DNA of 64,000 bases from Micropterix aruncella (Eukaryota > Arthropoda > Insecta > Lepidoptera > Micropterigidae), in contig OX155952.1 of assembly GCA_944548615.1 (NCBI GenBank), forward strand, positions 32,248,901 through 32,312,900, in the 5' to 3' direction. A program made the translations under genes and the position numbers. Below the pieces are notes generated by a model that worked only from the letters and a program-made list of their open reading frames with translations, was not told where the DNA came from and made no database searches. Positions 12,197-23,635 of this stretch are shown piece by piece (within the stretch, counting starts at the first letter, position 1; every line of letters starts with the position of its first letter).

Positions 12197-12496
12197 TGGG
12201 CTCGATTGCGTTTCTTCGTGAACTAAAATCGGAAATTAGTCCGTGTGAACGAGACAGGGCAAAACGCTAGAGCGGAGTATGAGATGACCGGTTGTCACTT
12301 TTTCCATTAAAACTGCTCGCCAAGGTCAAATATTACACCGCACAAAATATGCTCGAATTTATTCGGACGAGTATAAGTTCGACAGGTAGTATTTATCGAC
12401 AATTGTTCGTTTCATATTCCGCTCTAACGTATCGCTCTGTCTAGTTCGCTTGGACTAATTTTAGTTTTAGTTCACAAAGAAACGCAATCGGGCCCA
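12197..12496. mobile_element. Foldback MITE family 'TGGGCTCGATTGCG', copy 1
   Basis: A 300-bp element begins TGGGCTCGATTGCGTTTCTT and ends with its near-complement AAGAAACGCAATCGGGCCCA. The inverted arms extend about 110 bp inwards (GACAGGGCAAAACGCTAGAG against CTCTAACGTATCGCTCTGTC), leaving a short centre. Related copies lie at 18533-18835 and 40409-40733. There is no coding capacity, and no clean target duplication could be fixed. Confidence 0.85.
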
Positions 12497-12545
12497 CTTT
12501 GTAAGTTCGAATTGTACGTACCGGTAAATTAAATAGCGAGAAGAT

Positions 12546-12632
12546 CGATATATGGTTTAATGTGCCGTACCATCGCATATATAGTTTAATGTGCCAAACC
12601 ATCGCATATACACATAGTTTAATGTGCCGGTT
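12546..12632. repeat. Tandem repeat, about 29 bp unit, three copies
   Basis: Three units share TATAGTTTAATGTGCC and CCATCGCATATA, the last one truncated. It sits 50 bp after the foldback MITE. Confidence 0.75.
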
Positions 12633-12639
12633 ATAGCTC

Positions 12640-12892
12640 TCTTTATTTTATTTATTTTTATTTTTTATTTTTTAACTCGTTACTCACTGAGATAGACATC
12701 TTTTGTATTACTCCCTGTTTTTTTAAATTTTTATCGTAATCTTTGTCGAATTTAGTTTTTATTTTGTGTTTTTTTATGTCAGTCAGTTATTATGAACTTG
12801 TACACTCTAGATTTACCATTCAAGAGCGAATAGGATTCGTCTGTAATGCTCCTGAATAATATTTGAAATAAATAAATAAAAATTATACGTTA
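12640..12892 (+). repeat. LINE-like 3' tail
   Basis: A T-rich stretch ends in TTTGAAATAAATAAATAAA, the style of 3' end used by several LINE relics here. No coding sequence is attached. Confidence 0.4.
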
Positions 12893-12904
12893 CCTTATTT
12901 GTTG

Positions 12905-12990
12905 ATTATAAAGGGTCAGTTTTTAATTAGTGACATACTTAAAGTGGATGAATCAGTAAGAGCAAACAGTCAACTCTACATTAACATTTA
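12905..12990. repeat. MITE terminal half, related to 24473-24800
   Basis: GTCAGTTTTTAATTAGTGAC, then GGATGAATCAGTAAGAGCAA, parallels the left arm of the MITE at 24473 (GTGAGTTTTTAGTTACCGGC, GGTGAATCAGTAGGTAAGAG). Only one arm was found. Confidence 0.5.
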
Positions 12991-13049
12991 TAACTGAATT
13001 TAGTTAGAACTAATTATTATATTGTATTTAATTGAATATTGAATTATTT

Positions 13050-13225
13050 ATATGTGTAACCATCGGAACCGGACTTTTCTCCTATCCTGCAATCCAGATT
13101 ATAGCTGCGATAATAAAAGAAGTTATCTGTAATAGACAAATCACGCCTTGCTTCACAGTTTACTGTGGCACCTCTATTGTTAAGATTCTTGATAAAATAA
13201 AGATGTAATAAATAAATAAAACATC
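13050..13225 (+). repeat. LINE-like 3' tail
   Basis: Ends in AAAATAAAGATG then TAATAAATAAATAAA. It resembles a polyadenylation signal plus short-period tail of a LINE, without coding sequence. Confidence 0.35.
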
Positions 13226-13410
13226 GTAATTATCAAGACCATACTGCTATAGAACATCTAAACCATCATCTAAACGACCGTGCAATAACAATAACAATCG
13301 CTGTAAACGTTTCCCAAAAAATGGTGTCGTTTAAAAGGATTTCTATGTAGCGCAATGTAATTCCGAAAGTCGTAAAGCACGAGCTCCATTGTTAATTTGT
13401 ATTTACTTAC

Positions 13411-13461
13411 CTCGTGGAGCTTGAGCACTTGAGCATTAACGTCTGAAGCGGCAATAAAATC
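13411..13461 (-). CDS. Candidate 51-nt internal exon (unassigned)
   Basis: On the minus strand a pyrimidine-rich run ends in AATTCGTAG, then 51 nt, then the strong donor GTAAGTAAAT (13401-13410). Read in phase 0 the 51 nt are open and give DFIAASDVNAQVLKLHE; the other two phases give one open and one stopped reading. Lying on the same strand as the agrin-like exon, it could belong to that gene or to an unknown one. It cannot follow that exon directly, because the exon ends in phase 1 and that phase meets a stop here. I do not recognise the peptide, and chance is a real alternative for so short an exon. Confidence 0.25.
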
Positions 13462-15359
13462 CTACGAATTCAAAAAAGAGCCTTTTATCTGCATCGTAAC
13501 TCTGGCGCTGAGCGTACGCTATCGAGAGACAATATTAATAAGTGAATCTAGGCAATAATGCGTAATGGCGGGGTCATATCAGTTATACTGGATGGGCAAA
13601 AAGTAACTTTCCTATTTATACACTTTGATTAAAGTTATAAAAACAAAACAAAAAAAATCGATCGTGTCATACCAAGACTTTCCCGGCAAGCAGAATACAC
13701 ACCTTCCCCCCCCCCCCCCCCCCGCGTGCTAAACTTCTCAACTACATATAGACATAGGCCTGGGCCTTTTCTACCTGGGTAGGTACTACTTTAATAACTC
13801 TTATACATCATACTACATATTTTCCTAATGACTTCATTGCTAAGAAACGCCATTACCGTACTTAACAGTTATGCTAAGTTCACCGTCCAAATATCCAATT
13901 TTGGCTGAGCCGAATTTGGTCAGTTCTGTTTTGTAAGCGCATTCTGATTATTTACAATGCTATTTCAACATATTTAGCTATTACACCAGTAATTCAAATG
14001 ACGAGCATGTCATTTATCTTATTTTTCTTGATAAGAGTTAAGTTGTGGTCACTCGTAAAAGTGATCAAGAAATTGCGATATTTGGCCGTATTTGCGTTCT
14101 CTTTGGGTTTCTTGCCTGCTTGATATGTAATTTTTAATTCTCGTTTATTCATAAGCTGGTACACTTATACGATTTATGATTATACGAACACTAGTACATT
14201 TATTATATCGTATTTTACCTCCATAACCTTTTCATTCATCGTGTCTTTGTTTTGCTTGCAGACTAGTGTTTTTCGTGCGGCAATCGCAAGAAAATCATCT
14301 ACAACTATTTTTGATTCAGGTGGTGGTTACCGAAAAACTTGGATATACAATATTATTTTTGCAGTAACAAAGGTTCTGATAAAAATAAAATTGTAGGTGA
14401 ATTGCAGCTCAGTTTTTTTTGTGTACAATAATATCATCTCAACAGAAATCTCCTAATGTATATAAATAAAAATAATTTTATTGGTTGATTTTGATATACG
14501 ATCGCTCCCTGAAAAAATCCCGAAAGTCAAAACACACCGATTTTTAGAGATAACGTTATTCAAAGCGGTGACTGATATTCATATATCTACTGTTCAATAT
14601 AGTGGCGTTACTAATATGCATGTCGCTTCTTTCTTGCCCGCCTCGCCTGTTTGATTTTCGAGTGTAAATAAAATATGTGCCATTTGTATGAACGATCCGC
14701 TCTTTAAACCTCCGGCAAAGTACGGCTTTTCGGTTCCATTGCAGTTTCCGCTCTCAGTTAATATTTATCTGTTTGTTATGCACCCAACTCCATAATTAAA
14801 TATTCTATATCGGATGTGCATGTCGTTTGCATGCGCCCTGGAAAACATCACTCGCGCTGTCCGTCCTCACTGGTCAGTGTATCTATAATTTTATGCTAAT
14901 TTAAGAATACTGCCATAAATAACCTGATCTAAAGTTGTGACAATTATGTTAATGGCATAATTTTCTACTAGACACAGCCATCTCGGCGTTTAAGCTCACG
15001 GGCGGGTTGTTGTGTAGGAATAGGAAGCTGTGCTTCGAATCCTAAACGACTTTTATGGTTGACGATCCCCTCCCAGCCCGGGACGCAATGCTTGACAAGC
15101 ATGCTTGAACATCTAGGGAGCCCTATAATTCTCATTGTGTTGGCCACTCGTAGGCATGAGTTGATTATTATATAATAATTCCATGCAAACAATTTAAACA
15201 TTGGAAATTTTAATCGCTAGTACACTAAACTAATATTTTTTTAAATGCTGTTTTATTTAGACATCTTAAAAAGATCTCGTTTACGGAGCTATTTAGTTTT
15301 TTCCGTGTATTCTTTTGTCAAATTCGATTAATCGTTATTATGGTAGTTCGACTTATTTT
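13462..15359. other. Gene-free stretch
   Basis: A poly-C run lies at about 13706-13722. A minus-strand frame at 14968-15201 contains RVANTMRIIGLPRCSS, which could be a LINE scrap, but I cannot place it. 14640-14870 is CpG-richer and unique. Nothing else recognised. Confidence 0.4.
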
Positions 15360-15620
15360 CACAAATTTCTACGTTTATAGTAGATTATATTATTTATTTA
15401 TTTATTTATTTTATTAAGTAATGCAATGCAAAAACAATTTGAAACAATTTACCTTAGGAACTATGTATAAAAATATTAAAAACATTGAATAAATAACAGA
15501 AAATGAATACATTGCATAGTCTATTGGCAACGTCACCTAACTAGGCCGGGACCTGTTCTAAGAAGAGCGTTTAATTTTATGCGTGCTTGCTCAATACTGT
15601 GTTTATTACAAAAATAAAAT
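15360..15620 (-). mobile_element. LINE 3'-tail fragment with (ATTT)n end
   Basis: Read on the minus strand, GGCCTAGTTAGGTGACGTTG leads into about 130 bp and then an (AAAT)n tract (plus-strand 15386-15412). This is the shared LINE tail motif and its short-period terminus; there is no coding sequence. Confidence 0.6.
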
Positions 15621-15715
15621 ATGTTTGTTCCAAAAATAAAATATTGTATTATTAAAATAATCATTTAATCATAAAAGAATACACACGCAAAAACTACATT
15701 AAAAACTACTAAATA

Positions 15716-15790
15716 GTTAAAGTTAATAGTGGAAAATAAAAGTTAATAGTGGAAAATAATAGTTAAAGTTAATAGTGGAAAATAATAGTT
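15716..15790. repeat. Tandem repeat based on GTTAATAGTGGAAAATAA
   Basis: Three units of the 18-bp core are separated by 4 to 13 bp of related sequence (AAA or TAGTTAAA). Confidence 0.85.
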
Positions 15791-15799
15791 TGATTTGAA

Positions 15800-17455
15800 T
15801 GCATTCAAATCAAAATAAAAAATTCATTTTGATTATAACTAAGATAAAGAATTATATAAATAAAACTAGGGAATTATAAAAAAAAGGTTGAAGATACGTT
15901 TGAAATATATATTTAATGTATATTTATTTATTATTATACCAATACACCTACAAGATACACGATCAAAAATAACATCACATTCACAATCGCCAAAAACTTA
16001 TCCCATTAAAAAAAACCTTTCTGTTAAAAGGTATTCGTCTATGAAATGAATTTTCAGTAGACATAAATTACGTTACCGCTTCCTTCGATTTTATTTTATT
16101 ATAATATATGCAGACATGTTTGTAAATTTTCAGTTTCAAATTTTAAATTTATAACATTTCTCTTTCTTTTTTCGGATAACCGATAGGCTCTACGAACCTA
16201 TAACTATATTGGCTTTAACAACAATAATATTGAAAATTTTATATTGCTTCAGGCTCAGGTAGAGTCTATCAATCCTTTTCTGGCGATACACTGATGTACC
16301 TGTATTGGTGTCCCGTTAAAAAATAGTACTGATTTGTCTAACCAACAGAATCGAGTAAAGTACGTATAAGAGAGTCAGAAAAGTTCGGCAGATAGAAGAA
16401 GATATTCTTAACCGGTTTTTTAGACGTGATTTTTCAAAATAGCTAAGGGCATTTTTATTTTGTAATAATTTCTGCTACAGTCAGTGATACTTTCCATTTA
16501 GGTATCTAAATAAATATTTTAAAGATCAAGGAATTGATTAAGATAGTTTGTGAAGTTGCTTGACTACTATTAATGAAAGAAAATCGCTATTTAAAATTGT
16601 ATATTACCCCTCTATTAGAGGGAAATTAAAAATATTCCGAATATACTGTACTGTATACTGTATATATATTACTGTAATATTTATGCTGATACATCCTAAA
16701 AACTGGAACGTTAATTTCATAATATATTGATGAAAATGGATGATCAAGAAGAAAGTCTAGATAACCATTGGATATACCTATAATATAGTCTAGAATAATA
16801 ATTAACGATTTAGAATTATCTGTAAGGTTAAATATATTTGGAAAAGCAAATAATAAAATAATGAATGGAGATGAGAGTGGCACCTGACCGCCAAGGAAAC
16901 CAAATATTTAATTTGACTTGAAGAAGCGCATTATTTGTTAAATCGGCATCATAGCTTCATGCATACATTTAGGACTCATCTCAATACTTACTACCTTTAG
17001 AAAGAAGTTACAAGTTCTTCCCTTTCTCTCCTCTTCCTCTCCCAATTTCCTCTCCTCGGGAATTGTTAATTTTAAATACCTTTACTGGTCTCTATTTTAT
17101 GCAGACGGACGTAATAATCTCTATTTCCACAATGCGCACATGTACCACTTTGATTAGGTTATATGTAAGACATTGCCACGTGGCAATAAGCTCGCCTTTT
17201 TGTATCACAATCAAGTGCTCATAAAGATTTTTATCATAATCAAGTTCTCATATATTATTATTATTATGCATCCTAGCCTTCGGAGATGATTTTTTTAAAT
17301 TTTTCTTTATTTCGATTCTGTTTATATTTAGGTTTCATTTATGCCGAAATTTTTTAAAAATTTAGATTTCTGGAGTATGAAAAAAAGTAATAAAATTTCG
17401 CTTATTTATTTTTTTCGGGACTGTAATTTTGACTTGGCTTGCAATCCGAAACTTT
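15800..17455. other. AT-rich gene-free stretch
   Basis: No gene recognised. CAATAAGCTCGCCTTTTT at about 17191-17208 recurs as ATAAGCTCGCCTTTTCC near 34066, a LINE-tail block. Confidence 0.45.
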
Positions 17456-17461
17456 ATATGT

Positions 17462-17524
17462 GAACCATCCTATCTTACTTATATGTTACTTATATGTTTA
17501 CTTATATGTTAACTTATATGTTTA
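17462..17524. repeat. Short tandem repeat CTTATATGTT(T)A
   Basis: Four units of about 13-16 bp contain ACTTATATGTT. Confidence 0.8.
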
Positions 17525-17846
17525 CCCTCCTATCGCGGGGTAAAAATTTAGTCGTCACTTCTGCCCGGGACAGTTTTGCGCGTGAAGTCGATGGCCTTGA
17601 GAAAAACGACCATAACTTTTAAACTACTATACGGATCGTAAAAAGAATAACTGTAAAATGATCGCATTGAAATTTGAAATTTATAATATTATAACCTTAT
17701 CTCGTCAAACAATTAAGATAATAATGAATAAATATTTAAAAAGTTGGCATTTTACGCAGCGCGGAGCGCCCTAACCAATATTGGTTAGATACAATTTTAG
17801 CATTTGTAAGCGTCTAACCAAAAATGGTTAACTCAAAAAGGAAGGG
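17525..17846. mobile_element. piggyBac-like MITE, second copy
   Basis: The right end is GGAAGGG followed by TTAA (17847-17850). The left end reads CCCTCC after TTTA, a probable decayed TTAA. The interior 17590-17745 matches 7085-7250 closely and 2690-2790 partly. A subterminal motif pair, CTAACCAATATTGGTTAG (itself palindromic) and CTAACCAAAAATGGTTA, lies near the right end, analogous to the paired motif in the MITE at 2590. Confidence 0.6.
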
Positions 17847-17850
17847 TTAA

Positions 17851-18532
17851 CGAATAGAGTTTTAACCCGGACGCTGACATATCTCGGCTTCTGATCACAA
17901 ACGGGTAGTTGATGACCAATGCTTATCTTCCCGAGTAGTACCCCGCGTCGAAATTAAATCAATAACTTTATTTATTGTATCGCGTCATAAAGTCATAAAG
18001 TTGTGATTTTATATATTTCCCCGTTCGGACGCCCGCCCCGGCGATAAATTTCCGATTAAAGGGTTTAATGAAATGCCCAGCGGACAGATGAAAGCACAAC
18101 GGACGAGCAGCGATTCGTCCATATTACACGAGCGCGGCATAAAACCGGGGCGCGCGGGCACAAAACCGTCTTTCGCAAACAGTTTAATTCGCGGCCACCT
18201 TCAAATAAAATCCGGTTCGTTATATTTGACCGACCGCGAGTGAGCCGTTTGAATTTACTGTCGTTCATAAATACGGTTTACGGCGGACATTAAGACATGA
18301 TTTCTTTTGGGCGAGGCCGTTTCGAATATTTCATAAACGGGTACAATAGGATTGTTCTGAGCATTTATCAATGAGAGATTTGCATGCACATTTGTTTAAA
18401 CCTTCAGTGCCTTCAGATGGTAACATGAGGAAATTATTATATGTTTTAAGAATTGTTTTTTGTCGGATAGAATCCTGCTTTTGTGATTAGGATAAAATTA
18501 AACGGTAAATAAAAATGACTTCGCATCTATAC
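17851..18532. other. Unique, partly CpG-rich stretch
   Basis: 17990-18300 is CG-dinucleotide-rich, with no domain in any frame and no second copy noticed. The remainder is AT-rich. It could be host regulatory DNA, but that is only inferred from composition. Confidence 0.35.
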
Positions 18533-18835
18533 TGGGCTCGATTGCGATTCTTCGTAATTAAAATCGGAAATTAGTTCGTGTTGAGACAGGGCAATACGCT
18601 AGACCGGAACGTGAAATGAACGGTTGTCACTTTTTCGCATTAAAACTACCCACCAAAGATAAAGCATCTGAATCTAACACCGCACGAAATGTGCTCAAAT
18701 TTATTCGGATGAGTATAAGTTCAAGTAGTTTTTATCGACGACCGTTCGTTTCATATTCCGCTCTAACGTATTGCTTTATTTCGTTCGCTTGAACTAATTT
18801 CAGTTTTAGTTCACAAGGAAACGCAATCGGGCCCA
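18533..18835. mobile_element. Foldback MITE family 'TGGGCTCGATTGCG', copy 2
   Basis: A 303-bp element with the same termini and arms as copy 1 at 12197-12496 (TGGGCTCGATTGCG at the left, CGCAATCGGGCCCA at the right). Point differences are scattered along both arms. Confidence 0.85.
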
Positions 18836-18855
18836 CTGTCACTATGCCACTGCTC

Positions 18856-19535
18856 GGTGGCGTCGTGGCTAGGTCGCCTGATCTTAGGTTCCGTGTAGGG
18901 TTCCGGGTCGATTCCCGGCTGGATCACCATTTTCCGTTGGGATCCGCTGTCAATCATGTCATACTTACACACGTTTTAAACTCAAATAATAATAAACCCT
19001 TCATAGTAGGGTTGGTTGTAAGAGATTGTCGGGTGATAATAAACCCGCCCATTGTGATATTTTATAAGGTTGCCTGATCTTACATTGTAAGGGTTCGATT
19101 CCTGGTTCGGTTAACATTTTCCGTTAAGATAAAGTTAACGGAATTGCATTTCAATTAAGTCGATCAAATGCAATAACTCGGTTGGGGTAAAATTAATAAA
19201 ATTTCATTTCAATTCCGTCTGAATTGAAATGCACTATCAAGAACCACACTGACACACATGTTAAGCTCACCTACATATAAACCCTTCATATTAGGGTTGG
19301 TTGTAAGAGATTGACGTATGATAATAAACTTACCCATTGAGAAATTTTACAACACAAAATAAAAACAAACATGCTTTGGGACAAAATTAACCAACCGAAT
19401 CGTATTCGAATTCTTTCGATCGAATGCAATAACAAGATATACACTTTGCACACATGTTCTAACCATTTCATATTAGGTTTGGTTATAAATGGTTCTCGTA
19501 AGTTCATAACCCATCCATTGTGATATATTCACAAG
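18856..19535 (+). mobile_element. tRNA-derived SINE-like repeat, tandem trimer
   Basis: The head 18856-18928 is tRNA-like, with GGGTCGATTCCC (18905-18916) fitting an RNA polymerase III B box. A second B-box-like GGTTCGATTCC lies at 19092-19102. A roughly 70-bp body (CCTTCATA.TAGG.TTGGTT followed by ATAATAAAC..ACCCATTGTGAT) occurs three times, at about 19001-19069, 19281-19350 and 19461-19530. The A box is poorly conserved and no tRNA fold was confirmed, so this is a SINE relic rather than a tRNA gene. Confidence 0.55.
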
Positions 19536-20717
19536 AAAGTGTATTAGGTAGAGATAGATTGGTAGAGCGGATAAAGATAATGTATAGAGATAAAGACAAA
19601 CAGATAAGATAATATATAATATAAAGAGATAAAAATATAATCCTTAAAATTAATAATAATATTGGCATATGGAATATAATATTATTGAATTTGGGATAAT
19701 GTAAAATATATAGCTACTTATGAAATATCTTAAAATATTAATATTTACTGATACTGATATTTCGATATTTGCAAATATCTGAAATATCTATAAGATATTC
19801 GTTAATATTCAACCCAAGTTTTATGGCTATTGAAAAGTTAACCCCGCGAAGTAATGTAATAAGTATGCGAGAAATTCGTGATCCCGACCCATATAGTCAA
19901 AGTTTTCATCAGAAACTATTCTCTACTTCGTCAGACCGCTCTGCCTCCGCACTCGTGTGATTTCTCGAAAGTAATTTTGGATAGATGTACGAAATGCCAG
20001 CGAGCGTGCTTCTTCCCCAAAACTCAGGCGGCGAAAGCATGTTAAGTTAATTAAAATAGATGAATACGTTGGCCATGTATTTATATTGTTTCGGTTCTCA
20101 AGGACTGCGCGTTTATCCATTTATCTTAGCGGGAACACAAGTGTAATATATATTCGCCTATTTCAAATACAAACGAATATCCCAGCCACAGAAGCAAACT
20201 CACTTATAACATACTATATACACATTTATTAATAGAATAGGCCTACCTTTGTATGTAATTGTAATAAATGTACCTTTATAAATTTAATAAGAAATTTGAA
20301 TTTGAATTTAAAACATACATAAAACGGCCAGAAGCTATCAATTTTAATTGATAGAGAAAATGATGTCTACGAGATGATGTCATATCTCCATAATAACCTA
20401 TACTTGTCATAGCTTTTGCATTCCATGTTGAATCTGCAAAAAAAGCAATATAGAATGACGTCATTTCGAATACGACATTTGCTCTATCGTTTCAAAAATC
20501 ACTCCTCTTGTATACATCACGCTCCCGACAAGGCCTCTGGCCATTCGAGGGTTTCTCTTCGTATAGAGAACTTACTGTAAATTTATACTTTAAAATTTTT
20601 TCAATATTTCTGCCTATGTGTTATAAACGCTAGATTACCAATGTGTTATTGCTATTATATAATGTGTTGCTTCGGCTCACAGCGGTGATTAGTTTTCTTC
20701 TTTTCTCAGTCTATTTA
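19536..20717. other. AT-rich gene-free stretch
   Basis: Purine-rich GATA-like sequence from 19550 to 19650; otherwise nothing recognised. Confidence 0.45.
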
Positions 20718-20831
20718 CACGACTGCCCAACAAAAAAGGAGTGTAATGTGATCAGGGTTCATCTAAGCATGTTTTGCGTTTCTTTATTCCTCTATAACTT
20801 CTAAATGCTTGAACTAATTTAGACGTGTATG

Positions 20832-20959
20832 CAGTGGCGTAAATATAGGGTGGGGGGTTGGGAAAATGCCAAGGGCCCCCGACCCGACGGGGGTCATGAC
20901 GATTTTTACTGGGAGGACCCCATTTGCCATAAGCCTCAGATGGTATAGTTACGCCACTG
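20832..20959. mobile_element. Short MITE with CAGTGGCGTA ends
   Basis: A 128-bp element starts CAGTGGCGTAAATATA and ends TATAGTTACGCCACTG, giving inverted ends of about 16 bp. It interrupts copy B where copies A and C run continuously (GATTTAGAAGT.....ATTGTTAGAATCG). The interior is GC-rich. Confidence 0.8.
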
Positions 20960-21904
20960 AGAGTACGGTATTGTTAGAATCGTTATGTCGTCCTGTCATA
21001 TAGTACCTTAACTGTCCAAATATCAAGTAAGTAGTTGTCTAAATGTCCAAAGGTCTGATTTGAGTACATTACGGATATATATATATATATACTAGCAGAC
21101 CCGGCCACGCGTTGCTGTGGCTAAGGTTTTTGTTATATTACATTTTAGTAAACTATTTAATAGGAACGGTAGGAGAACATCATTCATGGGGACCACCATG
21201 CTTTTTTAAATAGATGCCATTTGTAAAAAAATATGGCGAACTCCATGACAGATTTTCTACTACCGTAACCCCTTAATTAATACAATGAAATTATTATTTA
21301 CGAACGAAGACGGAAACGTTAATGCTGGTATAAAAATCCTCTGGATTGGGATTTAAAGGGGAAGGACTTTCAACACGATTGATTAAAATTTTCGTACAGT
21401 TGATATTAATCAAAAATCAATACAAAAGAATTAATTTTAAAATTTATTATTATTTTTATTAAAGTTTGTAACAAATGAGTATATTACAAAGTTGTTAGTA
21501 AATAACATGTGTTTTTACAAAATGGCTGTTGATGATGACGAAAGGTAACCTGAAACAACGAAATTTCTTCAATATCAAATTAACACCGTGGACAAAAACG
21601 TTTTTTCAAATTTACCGCAAAATTAAAAAAAAAAAAAAAAAATATTGAAAAAAACATAAAAATTTGTGCCCTTTTTTAAAAGTTTCACGAAAATATTTTT
21701 TTTTTGATCGTTTTTTTTTAAATATTTCGGTTAATCTTAAAACTCTGCAAATTGTCATAATTTCTGTAATATCGGTAATTGTTATCGATATTACGATATG
21801 CTCGAATGTGTGGGGCGCGCCAGTTTTGCATGCGGCAAACTTGCCTGTCATGCCACTTTGTCACTTTTTCATGTCAAAACATGTCACTTTTGACAGCTCC
21901 AAAT

Positions 21905-22000
21905 TTGTTGAGGGCAGATTTGCAGGAGGCAACCTTGCAGGCGGCAACCTTGCAGGCGGCATTTTTGCAGACGGCATTCTTGCAGAAAGCAAACTTGCAT
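21905..22000 (+). repeat. 15-bp-period array, plus orientation
   Basis: Units start GCAGGAGGCAACCTT, GCAGGCGGCAACCTT, GCAGGCGGCATTTTT, GCAGACGGCATTCTT and so on. In one frame they spell pentapeptide-like units (FAGGN, LAGGN, LAGGI, FADGI, LAESK). Confidence 0.9.
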
Positions 22001-22195
22001 ACAAACCCGAAGTTAGCAACGTTTGAGAATGGCGCATTAGGACATGATTACACGAAATAAAATAATTTTATATTATTTTACAAACCAAAAATAAAGCAGT
22101 AAAGCATATGCTATAAATTTTAAATTTAGAAAAAGAAGTAGCAAATTATCATGTCAGGGTAAATTAAAGTGGTGAATATTTTTACCTCTCCACAT

Positions 22196-22439
22196 TTAAT
22201 TACCGGCATCCTTGTAGTGGATGATTCAGTACATCAAACTAAACATTAAAAAAAATGTTTTAAGTTTTTCTGTTAGGTTAGGTTAGGTTAGGTTTTTCTT
22301 TCCCTAAAATCGAAGTGACATTAATTACCGGCATCCTTGTAGTGGATGATTCAGTACATCAAACTAAACATTAAAAAAAATGTTTTAAGTTTTTCTGTTA
22401 GGTTAGGTTAGGTTAGGTTTTTCTTTCCCTAAAATCGAA
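22196..22439 (+). repeat. 125-bp tandem duplication carrying (TTAGG)4
   Basis: Two apparently identical copies (22196-22320 and 22321-22439, the second slightly short) each contain TACCGGCATCCTTGTAGTGG, like the arm of the MITE at 24473, and four TTAGG units (22273-22292 and 22398-22417). TTAGG is the common insect telomere repeat; here it is interstitial and short. Confidence 0.9.
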
Positions 22440-22584
22440 AGTTGATTGCTGAGATCTGCGATGGAGAGGACACTCAAAGAAGTGGACTGGTTTCCCTACC
22501 CTGACATATGAAAACGCGGCTTTTGTCGATTTCTACTCTGGTAACACTAAATTTTAAATACGATGTTTTGCTCCTAACTTCATT

Positions 22585-22745
22585 TTCTGCAAAAATGCCG
22601 TCTGCAAAAATGCCGACCCTCGAAACGTTAGTTTGACATTTGCAAAACTGCCTTCTGCAAGATTGCCTTCTGCAAAACTGCCGCCTGCAAGAATGCCGTC
22701 TGCAAGATTGCCGTCTGCAAATCTGCCTTCTGCAAGTTTGATGGG
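22585..22745 (-). repeat. 15-bp-period array, minus orientation
   Basis: The inverted counterpart of 21905-22000, about 0.6 kb away. In one minus frame it spells LAEGR FADGN LADGI LAGGS FAEGN LAEGS. Two units (GCAGACGGCATTTTT) are separated from the rest by about 40 bp of unrelated sequence. Confidence 0.9.
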
Positions 22746-23473
22746 ACCCGAATGTGTCGGCCACGGTACGTACAAACAAAATGACCGCAAATTTCTTGAC
22801 ATTGCAATGAACATTTTGAACGCCTATATCTCTCTTATTTATTGAGATCGAATAAAGATTATGGAAGATTAGGAATCAGCGTGGCGAATATAGCGTGGTG
22901 AATTACTTAATTTTTTATTTTGGCCTGTTTTTAAAATTTAAACTTTGAATGCCTATCTCGCTTATTTATAGCGACCGACACAATTTTCTTCCAGATTTAG
23001 CATTAAAATGAAAAAAAATGGAGAGAGGTTCCTATACTGCAGTTATTCCACTTTTATAACTATGTGATAATACTTACCTACATGTATATATTTTAATTAA
23101 AGAGTTTTGAACAATGAAGCACAAATAATTAAAAAGCAGGAATAATTTCACTGTATTACCTTCACAATATTTTGAATTTAGAATAACGCTTGCCCGACTA
23201 TGACGTTTGTAGGTTTAACTTAGCAGCGCCATCTATGGATTACTCAATAGATAACGCCATCTGTTAAAATCGTTTGGAACTAACAGATAATTGCGAATGT
23301 CAAATAATAGACATTGCAATAAAATAATATCGCGACTATAAATTAAGACGTAAGCTATCCTATCTTTCAAGTTGGATCAAACTGCACATTGTGTGCAAAT
23401 TTGATTCAAATCGGTTAAGTAGTTTAGGAGTCCATCGCGGACAAACAACGTGACACGTAATTTATATATATTA

Positions 23474-23635
<162 letters not shown>

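Larger units (their letters stand above)
21640..22850. mobile_element. Inner insert with inverted 15-bp-period arrays
   Basis: Two diverged arms point towards each other. The plus-strand arm contains about six 15-bp units based on TTGCAGGCGGCAACC (21917-22000). The minus-strand arm contains about ten units of the same theme (22585-22740). They start from related edges (CAAATTTGTTGAGGGCAGAT and, on minus, CAAACTTGCAGAAGGCAGAT). Between them lies a tandem duplication. The layout suggests a DNA transposon with repetitive subterminal arrays; exact ends were not found. Confidence 0.4.

Noticed and set aside
14968..15201. 77-codon minus frame with GLPRCSS as a LINE gene
   Set aside because: Too short and no second motif to confirm; mentioned only in the stretch description.
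18856..18928. A functional tRNA gene
   Set aside because: The B box fits but the A box and acceptor stem do not pair convincingly; the context is a SINE-like repeat.
22273..22292. TTAGG units as a telomere or chromosome end
   Set aside because: Only four units, flanked by ordinary repeats on both sides, and duplicated with a 125-bp unit.
21905..22745. CRISPR array
   Set aside because: The repeats are contiguous 15-bp units without unique spacers, in an insect-type genome.
22554..22814. An 86-codon frame resembling a pentapeptide-repeat protein
   Set aside because: The 15-bp period keeps several frames open; no flanking gene structure. Kept only as a repeat and a finding.
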